This document shows, in pieces, positions 8,901-15,536 of a stretch of DNA of 15,749 nucleotides (positions within the stretch are counted from its first letter, which is position 1; each line of letters opens with the position of its first letter). The stretch comes from Chloroflexota bacterium. GTDB taxonomy: Bacteria > Chloroflexota > Dehalococcoidia > GIF9 > AB-539-J10. The stretch covers positions 1,078,410 through 1,094,158 of the forward strand of contig CP070793.1 in the NCBI GenBank assembly GCA_020346965.1, read 5' to 3'. Position numbers and translations under genes: made by a program. The notes beneath the pieces were generated by a model. It made no database searches, was not told where the DNA came from, and saw nothing but the letters and a program-made list of their open reading frames with translations.

Positions 8901-9004
8901 TTAAGAGTCTCATAAACAGCTTCAGAGCCGCTGGAAATGCATCCTGTTCCCTGACAAACGAAAATGGTGCAATGGCTTTCCATATTACTTTGTACTCTCT
9001 TCAT
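5924..9004 (-). CDS. NuoF / GltD(NfnB)-type fusion flavoprotein, NAD(P)H oxidoreductase subunit
   Basis: The protein has 1026 residues and fuses two enzymes. Residues ~10-100 form a thioredoxin-like [2Fe-2S] domain (CQGTGC at 17-22, then CHGFC). Residues ~120-525 are NuoF/HydB-like: FMN/NADH loop GLRGRGGAGF (~168), GAGAFVCGEETAL, and [4Fe-4S] ligands CGKCVPC (~458) with a further Cys near 500. From ~545 on it resembles glutamate synthase small subunit/NfnB: N-terminal cluster ligands (CQHTCPVGINVP, CGRICHHPCEGRC), FAD loop VAIVGAGPTGLS (~640), NAD(P) loop VAIIGGGNVALDSSRTA (~773) with FYRRSREEMP, which favours NADPH, and terminal CLRC. It would pass electrons between two nicotinamide sites and Fe-S partners. 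The start at 9004 overlaps the nuoE-like stop; the ATG at residue 8 (8983), one base after that stop, is an equally plausible start. Neither has a strong Shine-Dalgarno. It is cytoplasmic, upstream of metV. Confidence 0.92.
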   Translation of the reverse strand: MKRVQSNMESHCTIFVCQGTGCISSGSEAVYETLKEEISRQGISHAEVDFTGCHGFCEQGPNVIIEPEGIFYTHVQAEDAQEIVASHLRDGKPVERLFYHDPVTGEAIACYSEINFYKKQQRVILRNCGQINPEKIEHYIDRGGYRALRKALLMTPEQVIEEIKKSGLRGRGGAGFATGRKWEFCRNAPGDTKYVICNADEGDPGAFMDRSILEADPHAVVEGLTITGYAIGASEGYIYVRAEYPLAVKRVHTALKQAQQRGFLGKDIQGSGFGFVVHIKEGAGAFVCGEETALMASIESRRGMPRPRPPFPAQSGLDGKPTNINNVKTVASIAAIIDRGADWFAGIGTEKSKGTAVFALTGKIANSGLVEVPMGTPLSTIIFDVGGGIPRGKRFKAVQTGGPSGGCIPARFLDSPVEYETLAQLGSIMGSGGMVVLDDTTCMVDVAKYFLSFTQAESCGKCVPCRLGTKQMLEILTRISQGKAREEDMDTLLNVAKTVKECSLCGLGQTCPNPVITTLEYFRDEYETHIQEKKCPAAVCDALMVSPCQHTCPVGINVPKYVAHIAAGEYLEAVDTIRDRNPFPAICGRICHHPCEGRCRRGELDDSVAIRALKRFAADWYFDHIGKLPEPEPFPRTHSQKVAIVGAGPTGLSCAYFLAQMGYPVTVFEALPIGGGMLSVAIPDFRLPREVIEREIDYIAKRGVEIKYDKPINVNFTIENIKDSGFEAVFIAAGAQRSQNIGIPGELEDIDGFYYGLRFLRDVKIGKPVKIGRSVAIIGGGNVALDSSRTALRLGADEVSIFYRRSREEMPVTEVEYDEALAEGIQVNFLVSPTRIANDDWKVAGLQCVHMKLGEPDASGRRRPIPIPGSEFFAAADTVIAAVGQAPDLSFLPPDSALERTRWERLAVDANRLATNVPGVFAGGDFVSGPGMVIEAIAAGRRGAIAIDKYLQGDTSRVEMYDLKPSVIEEEVSREEEESWEPQFRPETPHLPLQERKGSFEEIELSFSEEKARQEAKRCLRCDLEK

Positions 9005-9473
9005 TCTTAAACAGTTGATCCACTTTCTTGGGATTCATATGACCGTGAACATGATCGGAGACGACTATATTGGGGGCCAGTGCGCAGACGCCAATGCAGG
9101 CTACCGTTTCCAAAGTGTACTCTAAATTGGGCGTGGTCTCGCCTTCTTCTATATCCAGGTGCCGCTTAACCAATTTCAGTATCGTCTTCCCTCCCCGCAC
9201 ATGGCAAGCCGTCCCTCGGCAAACTCTAACAACTTTTTTGCCCCGTGGTTGAGTATAGAGCTGGGTATAAAAACTAATTACACCCTGCACCTGACTGGGG
9301 AAAATCCCCAAGCTTCCGGCTATGGCTGGTATAGATTGAGGAGGAATATACCCGAACTCATCCTGTATTTTTTGCAGCAGCGGTATCAGTGCCCACTTCT
9401 GCTGGCTATATTCGGAAACAATGGCCTTTATTCTTGTTAGGTCAGCCTCTGTGATAGTCTTCGTTTTACTCAT
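8985..9473 (-). CDS. NuoE-like [2Fe-2S] subunit
   Basis: The 162-residue protein has the standard length and fold order of the 24 kDa NuoE/HydC/HoxE family. A helical N-terminus (LIPLLQKIQDEFGYIPPQSIP) is followed by a thioredoxin-like domain with four [2Fe-2S] ligands in CRGTACHVRG and ACIGVCALAP, near residues 85-135. In NADH-linked dehydrogenases, hydrogenases and formate dehydrogenases this subunit docks on NuoF and relays electrons. Its gene overlaps the start of the NuoF-GltD fusion by 20 bases, indicating translational coupling. GGAAGGG lies about 9 bases upstream of the ATG at 9473. A 79-bp gap with a small inverted repeat separates it from the FdhA-like gene. Because the fusion already has its own N-terminal [2Fe-2S] domain, the complex would hold two such domains. 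NuoE family identity is secure; the physiological complex is inferred. Confidence 0.92.
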   Translation of the reverse strand: MSKTKTITEADLTRIKAIVSEYSQQKWALIPLLQKIQDEFGYIPPQSIPAIAGSLGIFPSQVQGVISFYTQLYTQPRGKKVVRVCRGTACHVRGGKTILKLVKRHLDIEEGETTPNLEYTLETVACIGVCALAPNIVVSDHVHGHMNPKKVDQLFKNEESTK

Positions 9474-9513
9474 GAAGCATCGCCCTTCCCATTTTTATAC
9501 TAGGTAGAACGCG

Positions 9514-9546
9514 GGCTTGCCCTCATCCGTTTGTCGAAGACAAGCC
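9514..9546 (-). repeat. Inverted repeats between the FdhA-like and nuoE-like genes
   Basis: GGCTTG (9514-9519) is matched by CAAGCC (9541-9546). A second, tighter stem, TTGTC (9531-9535) with GACAA (9539-9543), shares bases 9541-9543 with it, so only one stem can form at a time. There is no T-run. It could shape expression between the two genes or be chance. Confidence 0.35.
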
Positions 9547-9552
9547 TGGGCG

Positions 9553-12261
9553 CTACAATCTCTCTATCTTTACGTTGCATGATTTCAGTGAAGGCGCTTT
9601 TGTTTCGGTGTTCAAGGAAATGTCGAATAGCTCATTAACCGGAGTCTCCGCGTATGAAACTGGCATAAAAAGCGTTCCCTGATGCAGTGTATCGGTGATT
9701 CTAGCTATTGTAATCACCTCACCGATAGAAGATATAACCTTGACCTTCTCACCCTCAGTGATAGCAAGTTTTTTGGCATCAGACTCACAAATTTCCACGA
9801 AAGCCTCTGGGGAGAATTTCTTCAGTCGCTTAGACCTGGAGCTTCTAGAGCCAGTGCCGAAGTGGTTAGGCGCACTTCCGGCTAGCAAGGTAAAGGGATA
9901 GTCCTTCTTGACCTTTGGCGGTGGAAGATACGCAACCGGGCAAAAGCGGGCAAACCCTGTTGGGAACTGCCCACCATGTATGCGTCCGACGCCCAAGTGA
10001 CTACTTGACTCAGCCTGATATAGTTTTTGTGTCTCTGACTCTACACGGCCATTCCCTTCATATGAGCTATAAGCTGCTAGCTGACAGGTGTCGACTATTT
10101 CGTCCATAACTTGTTGGGGAGAAGAATAGGGCATTGGAGCCCCGGTTTTTTCGGCTATCCGCAGGATTATCTCCCAATCCGGCAAACTCTCGCCCAGGGG
10201 AGGGATTGCCTTTTGCACCTTTTGTACCCTGCCCTCAAAGTTGGTGAATGTCCCATCCTTTTCGGCGAAGCTTGCTGCAGGCAAAACCACGTTTGCCAGT
10301 TTAGCTGTTTCGGTAAGGAACATGTCCTGGACTACCAGGAAATCAAGGGAGGCTAGAATCTCAGTAATGAGTCTAGAATTTGGAAAGCTCAAAGCAGGAT
10401 TTTCTCCTACAATGTACATGCCCTTAATCTTTCCTATCTGCGCTTGCTGCATGATTTCCAGGGCCGTTAGTCCGGACTCAGGCGGTGAGCTTACTCCCCA
10501 AATTTCTTCAAGCTTCATCCTAGCTTGGTCGTCCACTACATTCTGGTATCCGGGCAGGAACATGGGTAATGTTCCCATGTCGCAGGCGCCTTGTCCGTTG
10601 TTTTCTCTTTGCAAGGCGTAGATGCCACCTCTCTTACGACCAATATTACCTGTTAGCAATGCTAAGTTTGCCAGAGCTTTCACACCTTCAGTTCCTGTAG
10701 CGTGCTGCGTGATTCCTGTACCATAGACAATTGCTGCCTGACTTGCCCCGGCGAATAGTCTAGCAGCAGTACGAATTTGCTGACCGGAAACACCAGAAGT
10801 CTCCTCAACATACTCTGGGGTATATTTTTTTAAGCCTTCCTTGAAAGCTTCAAAGTTATCCGTGCTTCTGGCTACAAATTCCTCGTCCAGCAAGCCCTCG
10901 TCGATAATCACTTGGGCCAAGCCGTTTATGAGAGCTACATCAGTACCAACCTTGGGCTGCAACCAAAAATGGGCAAACATGGAGAGCTTTGTTTGTCGAG
11001 GGTCTATCAATAATAACTTGGCGCCTTGACTTTTAACGGCACGCTTAACGGCGTAACCGACAACAGGCGCTGAGGAACTGGGATTAGCCCCAATAACTAA
11101 TATGAGTTCTGATTGCTCTAGGCCATTAAGATAGTTTGTAGTACCCGGGAAACCAAGTGACGATCCCAGACCGACACAACTGGCGGAGTTATACAAACGA
11201 CCGCCATTATCAATATTGTTGGTGCCCAGCACAGCCCTGGCTAATCGCTGCAAGAGGTAATTCTCTTCGTTAGTGCACTTAGAGGAACCCAGGACGGCCA
11301 AACTATCACCGCCGGATTCATCCTTGATTCGCTGGAACTGAGTGACTACGAGTTCCAAAGCCTCTTCCCAGGATAGTTGCTCAAAACTACCATTACTCTT
11401 GACTAAGGGTTTGAGCAACCTGTCCGGGCTGTGGACAAAATCACAGCCATAGCTCCCCCTCACACAGAGTGTACCTTTGTGTACCGAGCTTTCGTTGCCT
11501 GGCGTGATCCGCGCTATCTGTCCATCCTTGGCTTCGAGGCAAATGCTACAACCACAGCCACAGAAGGGACAGGTCGTCTGGACAACAGTCTGGGTTGTTC
11601 CTCTGTATGTTTTCTCCTTTTCCGCCAGTGCGCCTGTAGGGCAGAGGGCTACACAAGTTCCGCAAAAAGTGCACTCGGAATTCTCCAACGGCAGATTGTC
11701 TAATGTTGCTGGTACGGTCGCGAAGCCTCGTTGGAAGTAGTCGATAGCACCCTCAACGACCAGTTCCTGGCAGGCTCGAATACACTTAGCGCATAATATG
11801 CACTTGCTCAAATCCCGTTCAAGGAAGGGGTTTATCTCCTCAATACTAGCAATCTGAGGAATTCTCTGAAGCTCCACTAATCCAATGCCCAGGTCCGAGG
11901 CAATTTGGCGTAGCTGGCAACGATTGCCTTTATCGCATACCAAGCAAGAATCAGGATGACTGGCTAGCATCAGCTTGACTATGGTCTTGCGGCGCTCTAT
12001 AACCCGTGAAGAATGCGTGTTGATTACCATCCCTGATGCTATCGGTGTAACACAAGAAGCCAATAAGGCACTATTCCGTTCGTCTTCCACGAGACAGACC
12101 CGGCAAGCTCCAACTGGCGTTAGTTGAGGGGCATTGCAGAGTGTGGGGATGTGTATGCCTGATTCTTTCGCCAGCTCTAGTATGGTCGTCCCGGGATAAC
12201 CACTTACCTCACGACCATCAAGAGTAATGGTTATTGACTGTAGACCAGTATCCTCTTTCAT
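9553..12261 (-). CDS. FdhA/NuoG-like molybdopterin oxidoreductase lacking formate dehydrogenase catalytic residues
   Basis: The protein has 902 residues from ATG 12261. Order: [2Fe-2S] domain (Cys42, 53, 56, 70), NuoG-type His-Cys cluster (His102, Cys106, 109, 115), two [4Fe-4S] ferredoxin motifs (~152-165, ~196-209), a molybdopterin-family [4Fe-4S] motif (CPFCGCGC), then the bis-MGD fold ending in the dinucleotide-binding domain. It aligns in register with E. coli FdhF. However, FdhF Sec140-His141 is Tyr357-Asn358 here (context DNGGRLYNSASCVGL), formate-binding Arg333 is Gln551 (ALQRENNGQGACDMG), and cluster-linking Lys44 is Arg268. The Tyr codon is TAT, so hidden selenocysteine is excluded. 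The reading frame is intact on both sides. It probably acts as an electron-wiring subunit like NuoG, or on another substrate; cofactor binding is uncertain. The TTG at 12291 is an alternative start, but the ATG fits the domain start better. It lies 39 bp after the two-receiver regulator. Confidence 0.88.
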   Translation of the reverse strand: MKEDTGLQSITITLDGREVSGYPGTTILELAKESGIHIPTLCNAPQLTPVGACRVCLVEDERNSALLASCVTPIASGMVINTHSSRVIERRKTIVKLMLASHPDSCLVCDKGNRCQLRQIASDLGIGLVELQRIPQIASIEEINPFLERDLSKCILCAKCIRACQELVVEGAIDYFQRGFATVPATLDNLPLENSECTFCGTCVALCPTGALAEKEKTYRGTTQTVVQTTCPFCGCGCSICLEAKDGQIARITPGNESSVHKGTLCVRGSYGCDFVHSPDRLLKPLVKSNGSFEQLSWEEALELVVTQFQRIKDESGGDSLAVLGSSKCTNEENYLLQRLARAVLGTNNIDNGGRLYNSASCVGLGSSLGFPGTTNYLNGLEQSELILVIGANPSSSAPVVGYAVKRAVKSQGAKLLLIDPRQTKLSMFAHFWLQPKVGTDVALINGLAQVIIDEGLLDEEFVARSTDNFEAFKEGLKKYTPEYVEETSGVSGQQIRTAARLFAGASQAAIVYGTGITQHATGTEGVKALANLALLTGNIGRKRGGIYALQRENNGQGACDMGTLPMFLPGYQNVVDDQARMKLEEIWGVSSPPESGLTALEIMQQAQIGKIKGMYIVGENPALSFPNSRLITEILASLDFLVVQDMFLTETAKLANVVLPAASFAEKDGTFTNFEGRVQKVQKAIPPLGESLPDWEIILRIAEKTGAPMPYSSPQQVMDEIVDTCQLAAYSSYEGNGRVESETQKLYQAESSSHLGVGRIHGGQFPTGFARFCPVAYLPPPKVKKDYPFTLLAGSAPNHFGTGSRSSRSKRLKKFSPEAFVEICESDAKKLAITEGEKVKVISSIGEVITIARITDTLHQGTLFMPVSYAETPVNELFDISLNTETKAPSLKSCNVKIERL

Positions 12262-12300
12262 AACGCGACAGGTTGGGGGAAGATATTTCAAAGGGGCTGG

Positions 12301-13125
12301 TTATTTTTTGTCCAGACCCTCCGGCCAATTAGCGGAGACGTAGGCAAAAGACTTAGGGAAATATCTTCCTTCACCTACTGTCCGTATACCGGTCAAGAGG
12401 TCCGAACTAGCAGCACTCTTGGCAATAAAGCCGTAAGCTCCTACTTGCTTAGCAACAAACATGTTCTCCTCTTCGTCATATTGAGTCAGAATCAAAACCC
12501 TTGTCTCTGGATGTTCCTCCGTTATATGTTTCGTTGCTTCAAGTCCACTCATTACCGGCATAATTATGTCCATCACTGCTACATTCGGTGTGAGACTTTG
12601 CACTTTGTCAATGGCATCTTTCCCATCAACAGCTTCACCTATTACCTCCATGTCTTTTTGCAGACTCAGCAGTGCGCAAATCCCTTCCCTGACTACGGAA
12701 TGGTCGTCTACTACCAGTACCCTGATTCTTCGTAGTGTCTTATCCAAGAATTTCTCAGACCAGACTACTATTGAATCTGATTCCACTGGTTTCGTTAAAT
12801 ACTGCTCGGCTTCCAGCTTCAAGCCTTCATCCATACGCCACCCTTTAATCAACCGCTTCTCCGGTGGCGCATCAATTACAATAAGAGGCACCTCTCTGAA
12901 ATTGGGGTTCTGTTTCAGCCACTGGTGTAACTGAAAGGCATCTCCGCGTGGCGTTATTGTTCCTAAAATAATCAGATCAGGTTTTTCGTGATGCGCTGTC
13001 TCTTCTGCCTGTAATCTGTTACCAGCGGTAAACACCTGCCAACCCTTTGCCAGTAATTTGGCTTGAATATCGCCAATGAACTCTGGTTCGTCATCCACTA
13101 GTAAAATCTTTGCGTTCTTTTCCAT
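12301..13125 (-). CDS. Two-receiver response regulator without output domain
   Basis: The protein has 274 residues from ATG 13125, which has AAGGGGGTG just upstream; the TTG at 13143 is a weaker alternative. The first receiver (~5-120) keeps the acidic pair (VDDEP, 11-12) and the Lys of YLTKP (112), but the phospho-acceptor Asp is Gly55 (LIILGTITP), so it cannot be phosphorylated in the usual way. The second receiver (~134-255) is complete: Asp140-Asp141, phospho-acceptor Asp186 (VAVMDIIMP), Thr in LILTQYD and Lys in GFIAKSAAS. It is a close relative of the receiver of the LuxR regulator encoded upstream. The protein stops about 20 residues after this receiver, where that paralogue continues into a helix-turn-helix. 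It probably acts by protein contact or as a phosphate sink. The stop is only 39 bp before the FdhA-like start, suggesting co-transcription with the redox genes. Confidence 0.87.
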   Translation of the reverse strand: MEKNAKILLVDDEPEFIGDIQAKLLAKGWQVFTAGNRLQAEETAHHEKPDLIILGTITPRGDAFQLHQWLKQNPNFREVPLIVIDAPPEKRLIKGWRMDEGLKLEAEQYLTKPVESDSIVVWSEKFLDKTLRRIRVLVVDDHSVVREGICALLSLQKDMEVIGEAVDGKDAIDKVQSLTPNVAVMDIIMPVMSGLEATKHITEEHPETRVLILTQYDEEENMFVAKQVGAYGFIAKSAASSDLLTGIRTVGEGRYFPKSFAYVSANWPEGLDKK

Positions 13126-13142
13126 CTTGCACCCCCTTAGCA

Positions 13143-13158
13143 ACTACACGTTTGTAGT
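13143..13158 (-). repeat. Short perfect inverted repeat upstream of the two-receiver regulator
   Basis: ACTACA (13143-13148) and TGTAGT (13153-13158) form a six-base perfect dyad around CGTT, just upstream of the ATG at 13125. Its size and position would suit an operator, but a dyad this short can occur by chance. Confidence 0.35.
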
Positions 13159-13230
13159 GGCCAGCTTTAAACTGCTATTAAGAATTATAATGACCGGTCT
13201 GTCTAAGGAATAGAGGTGTTTACCCCAGAA

Positions 13231-13260
13231 GGTAGGGAAATATCACCGCAATTTCCTACC
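13231..13260 (-). repeat. Hairpin-forming inverted repeat between the two response regulator genes
   Basis: GGTAGGGAAAT (13231-13241) pairs with ATTTCCTACC (13251-13260): ten base pairs with one bulged G and a nine-base loop. It lies in the 220-bp gap after the LuxR regulator stop and before the two-receiver regulator. No T-run follows, so it is not a classic terminator. An operator, mRNA-end stabiliser or attenuator is possible. Confidence 0.55.
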
Positions 13261-13345
13261 GTGAAGTGCTCATTTATGTGGATAAGCCTCCCACTAGTAG
13301 ACTATGGGAAATGGATATTGCCATGAGGGCTTTCGGGTGAAAACC

Positions 13346-13999
13346 TCAAACGGTGATAATGCCCTTGCGCAGGGCGAATTTGACCAGCTCAGTACGATTA
13401 TGGATATCAAGCTTGCTCATAAGATTCGTTTTGTGCCTTTCCACTGTTTTGGGGCTCAGCACTAACATAGCTGCTATTTCCTGTGTCGTATGTCCCTCTG
13501 CCACCAGTTTAAATACTTCTCTTTCCCGATTCGTTAGCTGCTCGTAGGGATCCTGACTCCCTTTCATACTGGCTATTTGTTGATAATCCTCGACCAGGAA
13601 TCTCGCTACGGAAGGAGATAGGAAGGAATCCCCCCGATAAACGGAGCGGATACCAGCGGAAAGTTCAGAGGATGCGGCTGTCTTGCTGATGAAGCCAGAG
13701 GCTCCAGCTTCGATCACTGAAAATACATGAGCTTTATCATCATATTGCGTCAGCGCTAATACTTTCACTTTGGGAAATTCCTTATGTATTCGTCGGGTGG
13801 CCTCCACCCCATCCATTATGGGCATAGCAATATCCATCAGTACGACGTCAGGCATAAGCTCTCTGACCATTTCCAGTGCTTCCCTTCCATTAGCGGCAAT
13901 AGCTACAGCTTCTATATCCCCGGTGAGAGCAAGCAGGGCACAGATACCGTCGCGCACCATCGCGTGATCGTCAGTTACTAGTACCCTTATTTTCGTCAT
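13346..13999 (-). CDS. LuxR/NarL-family response regulator
   Basis: The 217-residue protein has the standard two-domain build. The receiver (~1-120) has acidic residues Asp10-Asp11, phospho-acceptor Asp56 (VVLMDIAMP), the Thr of LALTQYD and the Lys of GFISKTAAS. The DNA-binding helix-turn-helix (~150-210) has the LuxR signature: LTNREREVFKLVAEGHT, then SPKTVERHKTNLMSKL. It is a transcription factor activated by phosphorylation. Its start overlaps the end of the histidine kinase gene by 29 bases, so the two are a cognate, translationally coupled pair. It is the only DNA-binding protein in the window and so the natural candidate to control the nearby redox/MetVF cluster, although no binding site can be proven from the sequence. 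Confidence 0.95.
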   Translation of the reverse strand: MTKIRVLVTDDHAMVRDGICALLALTGDIEAVAIAANGREALEMVRELMPDVVLMDIAMPIMDGVEATRRIHKEFPKVKVLALTQYDDKAHVFSVIEAGASGFISKTAASSELSAGIRSVYRGDSFLSPSVARFLVEDYQQIASMKGSQDPYEQLTNREREVFKLVAEGHTTQEIAAMLVLSPKTVERHKTNLMSKLDIHNRTELVKFALRKGIITV

Positions 14000-15275
14000 C
14001 CCTAGTGTCTTGACCTAACGGGACCTTGGCCCAAAGAGTAGTTCCTGCTCCAATCTTTGACTCAACACCGCTGGTCCCACCAAGAAAGCCTATCCTCTCT
14101 CTCATACTGAATAATCCGCGGCCTCGACCAGTTTCCTCCACATCAGTGATTTGGGAAACATCAAAACCTTGGCCGTCATCGTTAACAATCAACGAGAACT
14201 CATTTGATTGATACGCCAACACTATGGAGACATTCTTTGCCTTAGAATGTTTGGCAACATTGCCAATGGCTCCCTGAGCAACGCGGAAAAGAGCAGCTTC
14301 CACGTCAGAAGGAAACCTCCTTTCCGTCCCACTAACCTCTACTGTTGCATCGATATTCAAGGGGTGCAGTCTACTGTAGGCATACTGGCGAACAGCAGCA
14401 GCTAACCCCAGCGTATCCAATACAGCAGGGTGCAGATTGGAAATTATCCTACTGACCTCTTTGTGCACTTGCACTGTCAGCGCTTGAACTTTCTTCATTC
14501 CAGCAATTAATTCAGCATCTTGATTACCAGATCTCGTGCACATTTCCAACAGCGCTTCTAGCTGAAGCGCTATCCCCGACAGCGATTGACTGGTCTCATC
14601 ATGAAGTTCTCGAGCAATTCTCCTCCGTTCCTCCTCTTGCGCTACAAGGTTCTGTCGTGCAAGTTTGCGTAGCCTTTCTCGTGCTTTCCTTAGTCTATCC
14701 TGCAGTCTTGCCTGCTCGACGGCTGTGCCAAGTTGATCCCCAATTGAGTGCAATATATGTACGTCCTCTTTAGTAAAGCGATGTGATGTATGGCTGGCAA
14801 CATTCATCACACCAAGAACATTATCTTTCGCTCGGAGGGGGACGCTTATGAATGCCCTTAGCCCCTCTGAGCTTATCAGGTCAAGCCGAGCGGCATCCGG
14901 TTCCAATGAAATGTCTTCCAGTAGTACTGCCCTGCCGCTTTGCGCTACCTTCCCTGCAATTCCATCGGCGACTTTTAGACGCATCTCTTCAGCATACTTA
15001 TCAGATAAACCGTGATATATTCTGTAGGATAGTGTCTGACTCGGTTCATCCAGGAGCATTATTCCTCCAACGGTCCCATTCATGGTGTTAAGCACATTAT
15101 CCAAGCCAATCTTGAGAATGGCATCCAGGTCCTGCAGACCACTGATTGCCGCCGAGACTCGACTCAGGGCTACAAGATCATGATAGTATTTATCAGCATT
15201 GCTATCCTGGCCAGATAAATCCAAATCGGAACTAGCTGGACTGGTAGATTTATCGACTTCCTTGGTCTTTCTCAT
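13971..15275 (-). CDS. Soluble GAF-domain histidine kinase (HisKA_3 / NarL-partner type)
   Basis: The protein has 434 residues with no membrane segment or signal peptide, so it senses a cytoplasmic cue. Residues ~35-190 form a GAF domain (ILKIGLDNVLNTMNGTVGG through ISVPLRAKDNVLGVMNVAS). A coiled-coil-like linker rich in Arg and Leu (~190-212) leads to the HisKA_3 dimerisation domain with phospho-acceptor His225 in RRRIARELHDETSQ. The ATP-binding domain (~325-420) shows GNVAKHSKA, VNDDGQGFD and GRGRGLFSMRERIG. The ligand of the GAF domain cannot be predicted: no cysteine cluster or haem motif is evident. The gene overlaps the LuxR regulator by 29 bases, and its partner is almost certainly that protein. 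The ATG at 15275 lacks a strong Shine-Dalgarno. About 300 bp separate it from the tRNA genes, so it may have its own promoter, but none was convincing. Confidence 0.94.
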   Translation of the reverse strand: MRKTKEVDKSTSPASSDLDLSGQDSNADKYYHDLVALSRVSAAISGLQDLDAILKIGLDNVLNTMNGTVGGIMLLDEPSQTLSYRIYHGLSDKYAEEMRLKVADGIAGKVAQSGRAVLLEDISLEPDAARLDLISSEGLRAFISVPLRAKDNVLGVMNVASHTSHRFTKEDVHILHSIGDQLGTAVEQARLQDRLRKARERLRKLARQNLVAQEEERRRIARELHDETSQSLSGIALQLEALLEMCTRSGNQDAELIAGMKKVQALTVQVHKEVSRIISNLHPAVLDTLGLAAAVRQYAYSRLHPLNIDATVEVSGTERRFPSDVEAALFRVAQGAIGNVAKHSKAKNVSIVLAYQSNEFSLIVNDDGQGFDVSQITDVEETGRGRGLFSMRERIGFLGGTSGVESKIGAGTTLWAKVPLGQDTRDDENKGTSN

Positions 15276-15482
15276 TTTCTATTATTTCACCAAAGCTGTT
15301 CTAGATTTTTAGAAACCAGCAGGTGAGCTCTCAAAATTGGTTGTCGGAGTCGAAATACTATGCCTTAACCCAGTAAGCCTATAGAAAATCATGACCTTTT
15401 GCAACTCTTTGGCGGTTGACATAACTAATAAATGGGACTGTCTTCTTGCCAGGATATTAGACCCATCCCAGTATTGTCACGC

Positions 15483-15514
15483 AGCATGCGTATGGTGAAG
15501 AAACCCCGCATGCT
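15483..15514 (-). repeat. Perfect 8-bp inverted repeat between tRNA-Ser and the histidine kinase gene
   Basis: AGCATGCG (15483-15490) and CGCATGCT (15507-15514) are perfect reverse complements around a 16-base loop. Each arm also contains the palindrome GCATGC. It lies downstream of the tRNA pair and upstream of the kinase. It has no T-run, so it could be an operator or a trailer structure. Confidence 0.55.
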
Positions 15515-15536
15515 AGAATCGAAACTGAATGAATCC

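Noticed and set aside
11188..11193. Possible selenocysteine codon in the FdhA-like gene
   Set aside because: The codons at the active-site position read TAT AAC (Tyr-Asn). There is no in-frame TGA anywhere in the gene.
15416..15444. TTGACA on the + strand, resembling a -35 box
   Set aside because: At 17-base spacing the -10 position is TGTCTT (3 of 6 matches), and it points toward - strand genes with no + strand gene downstream.
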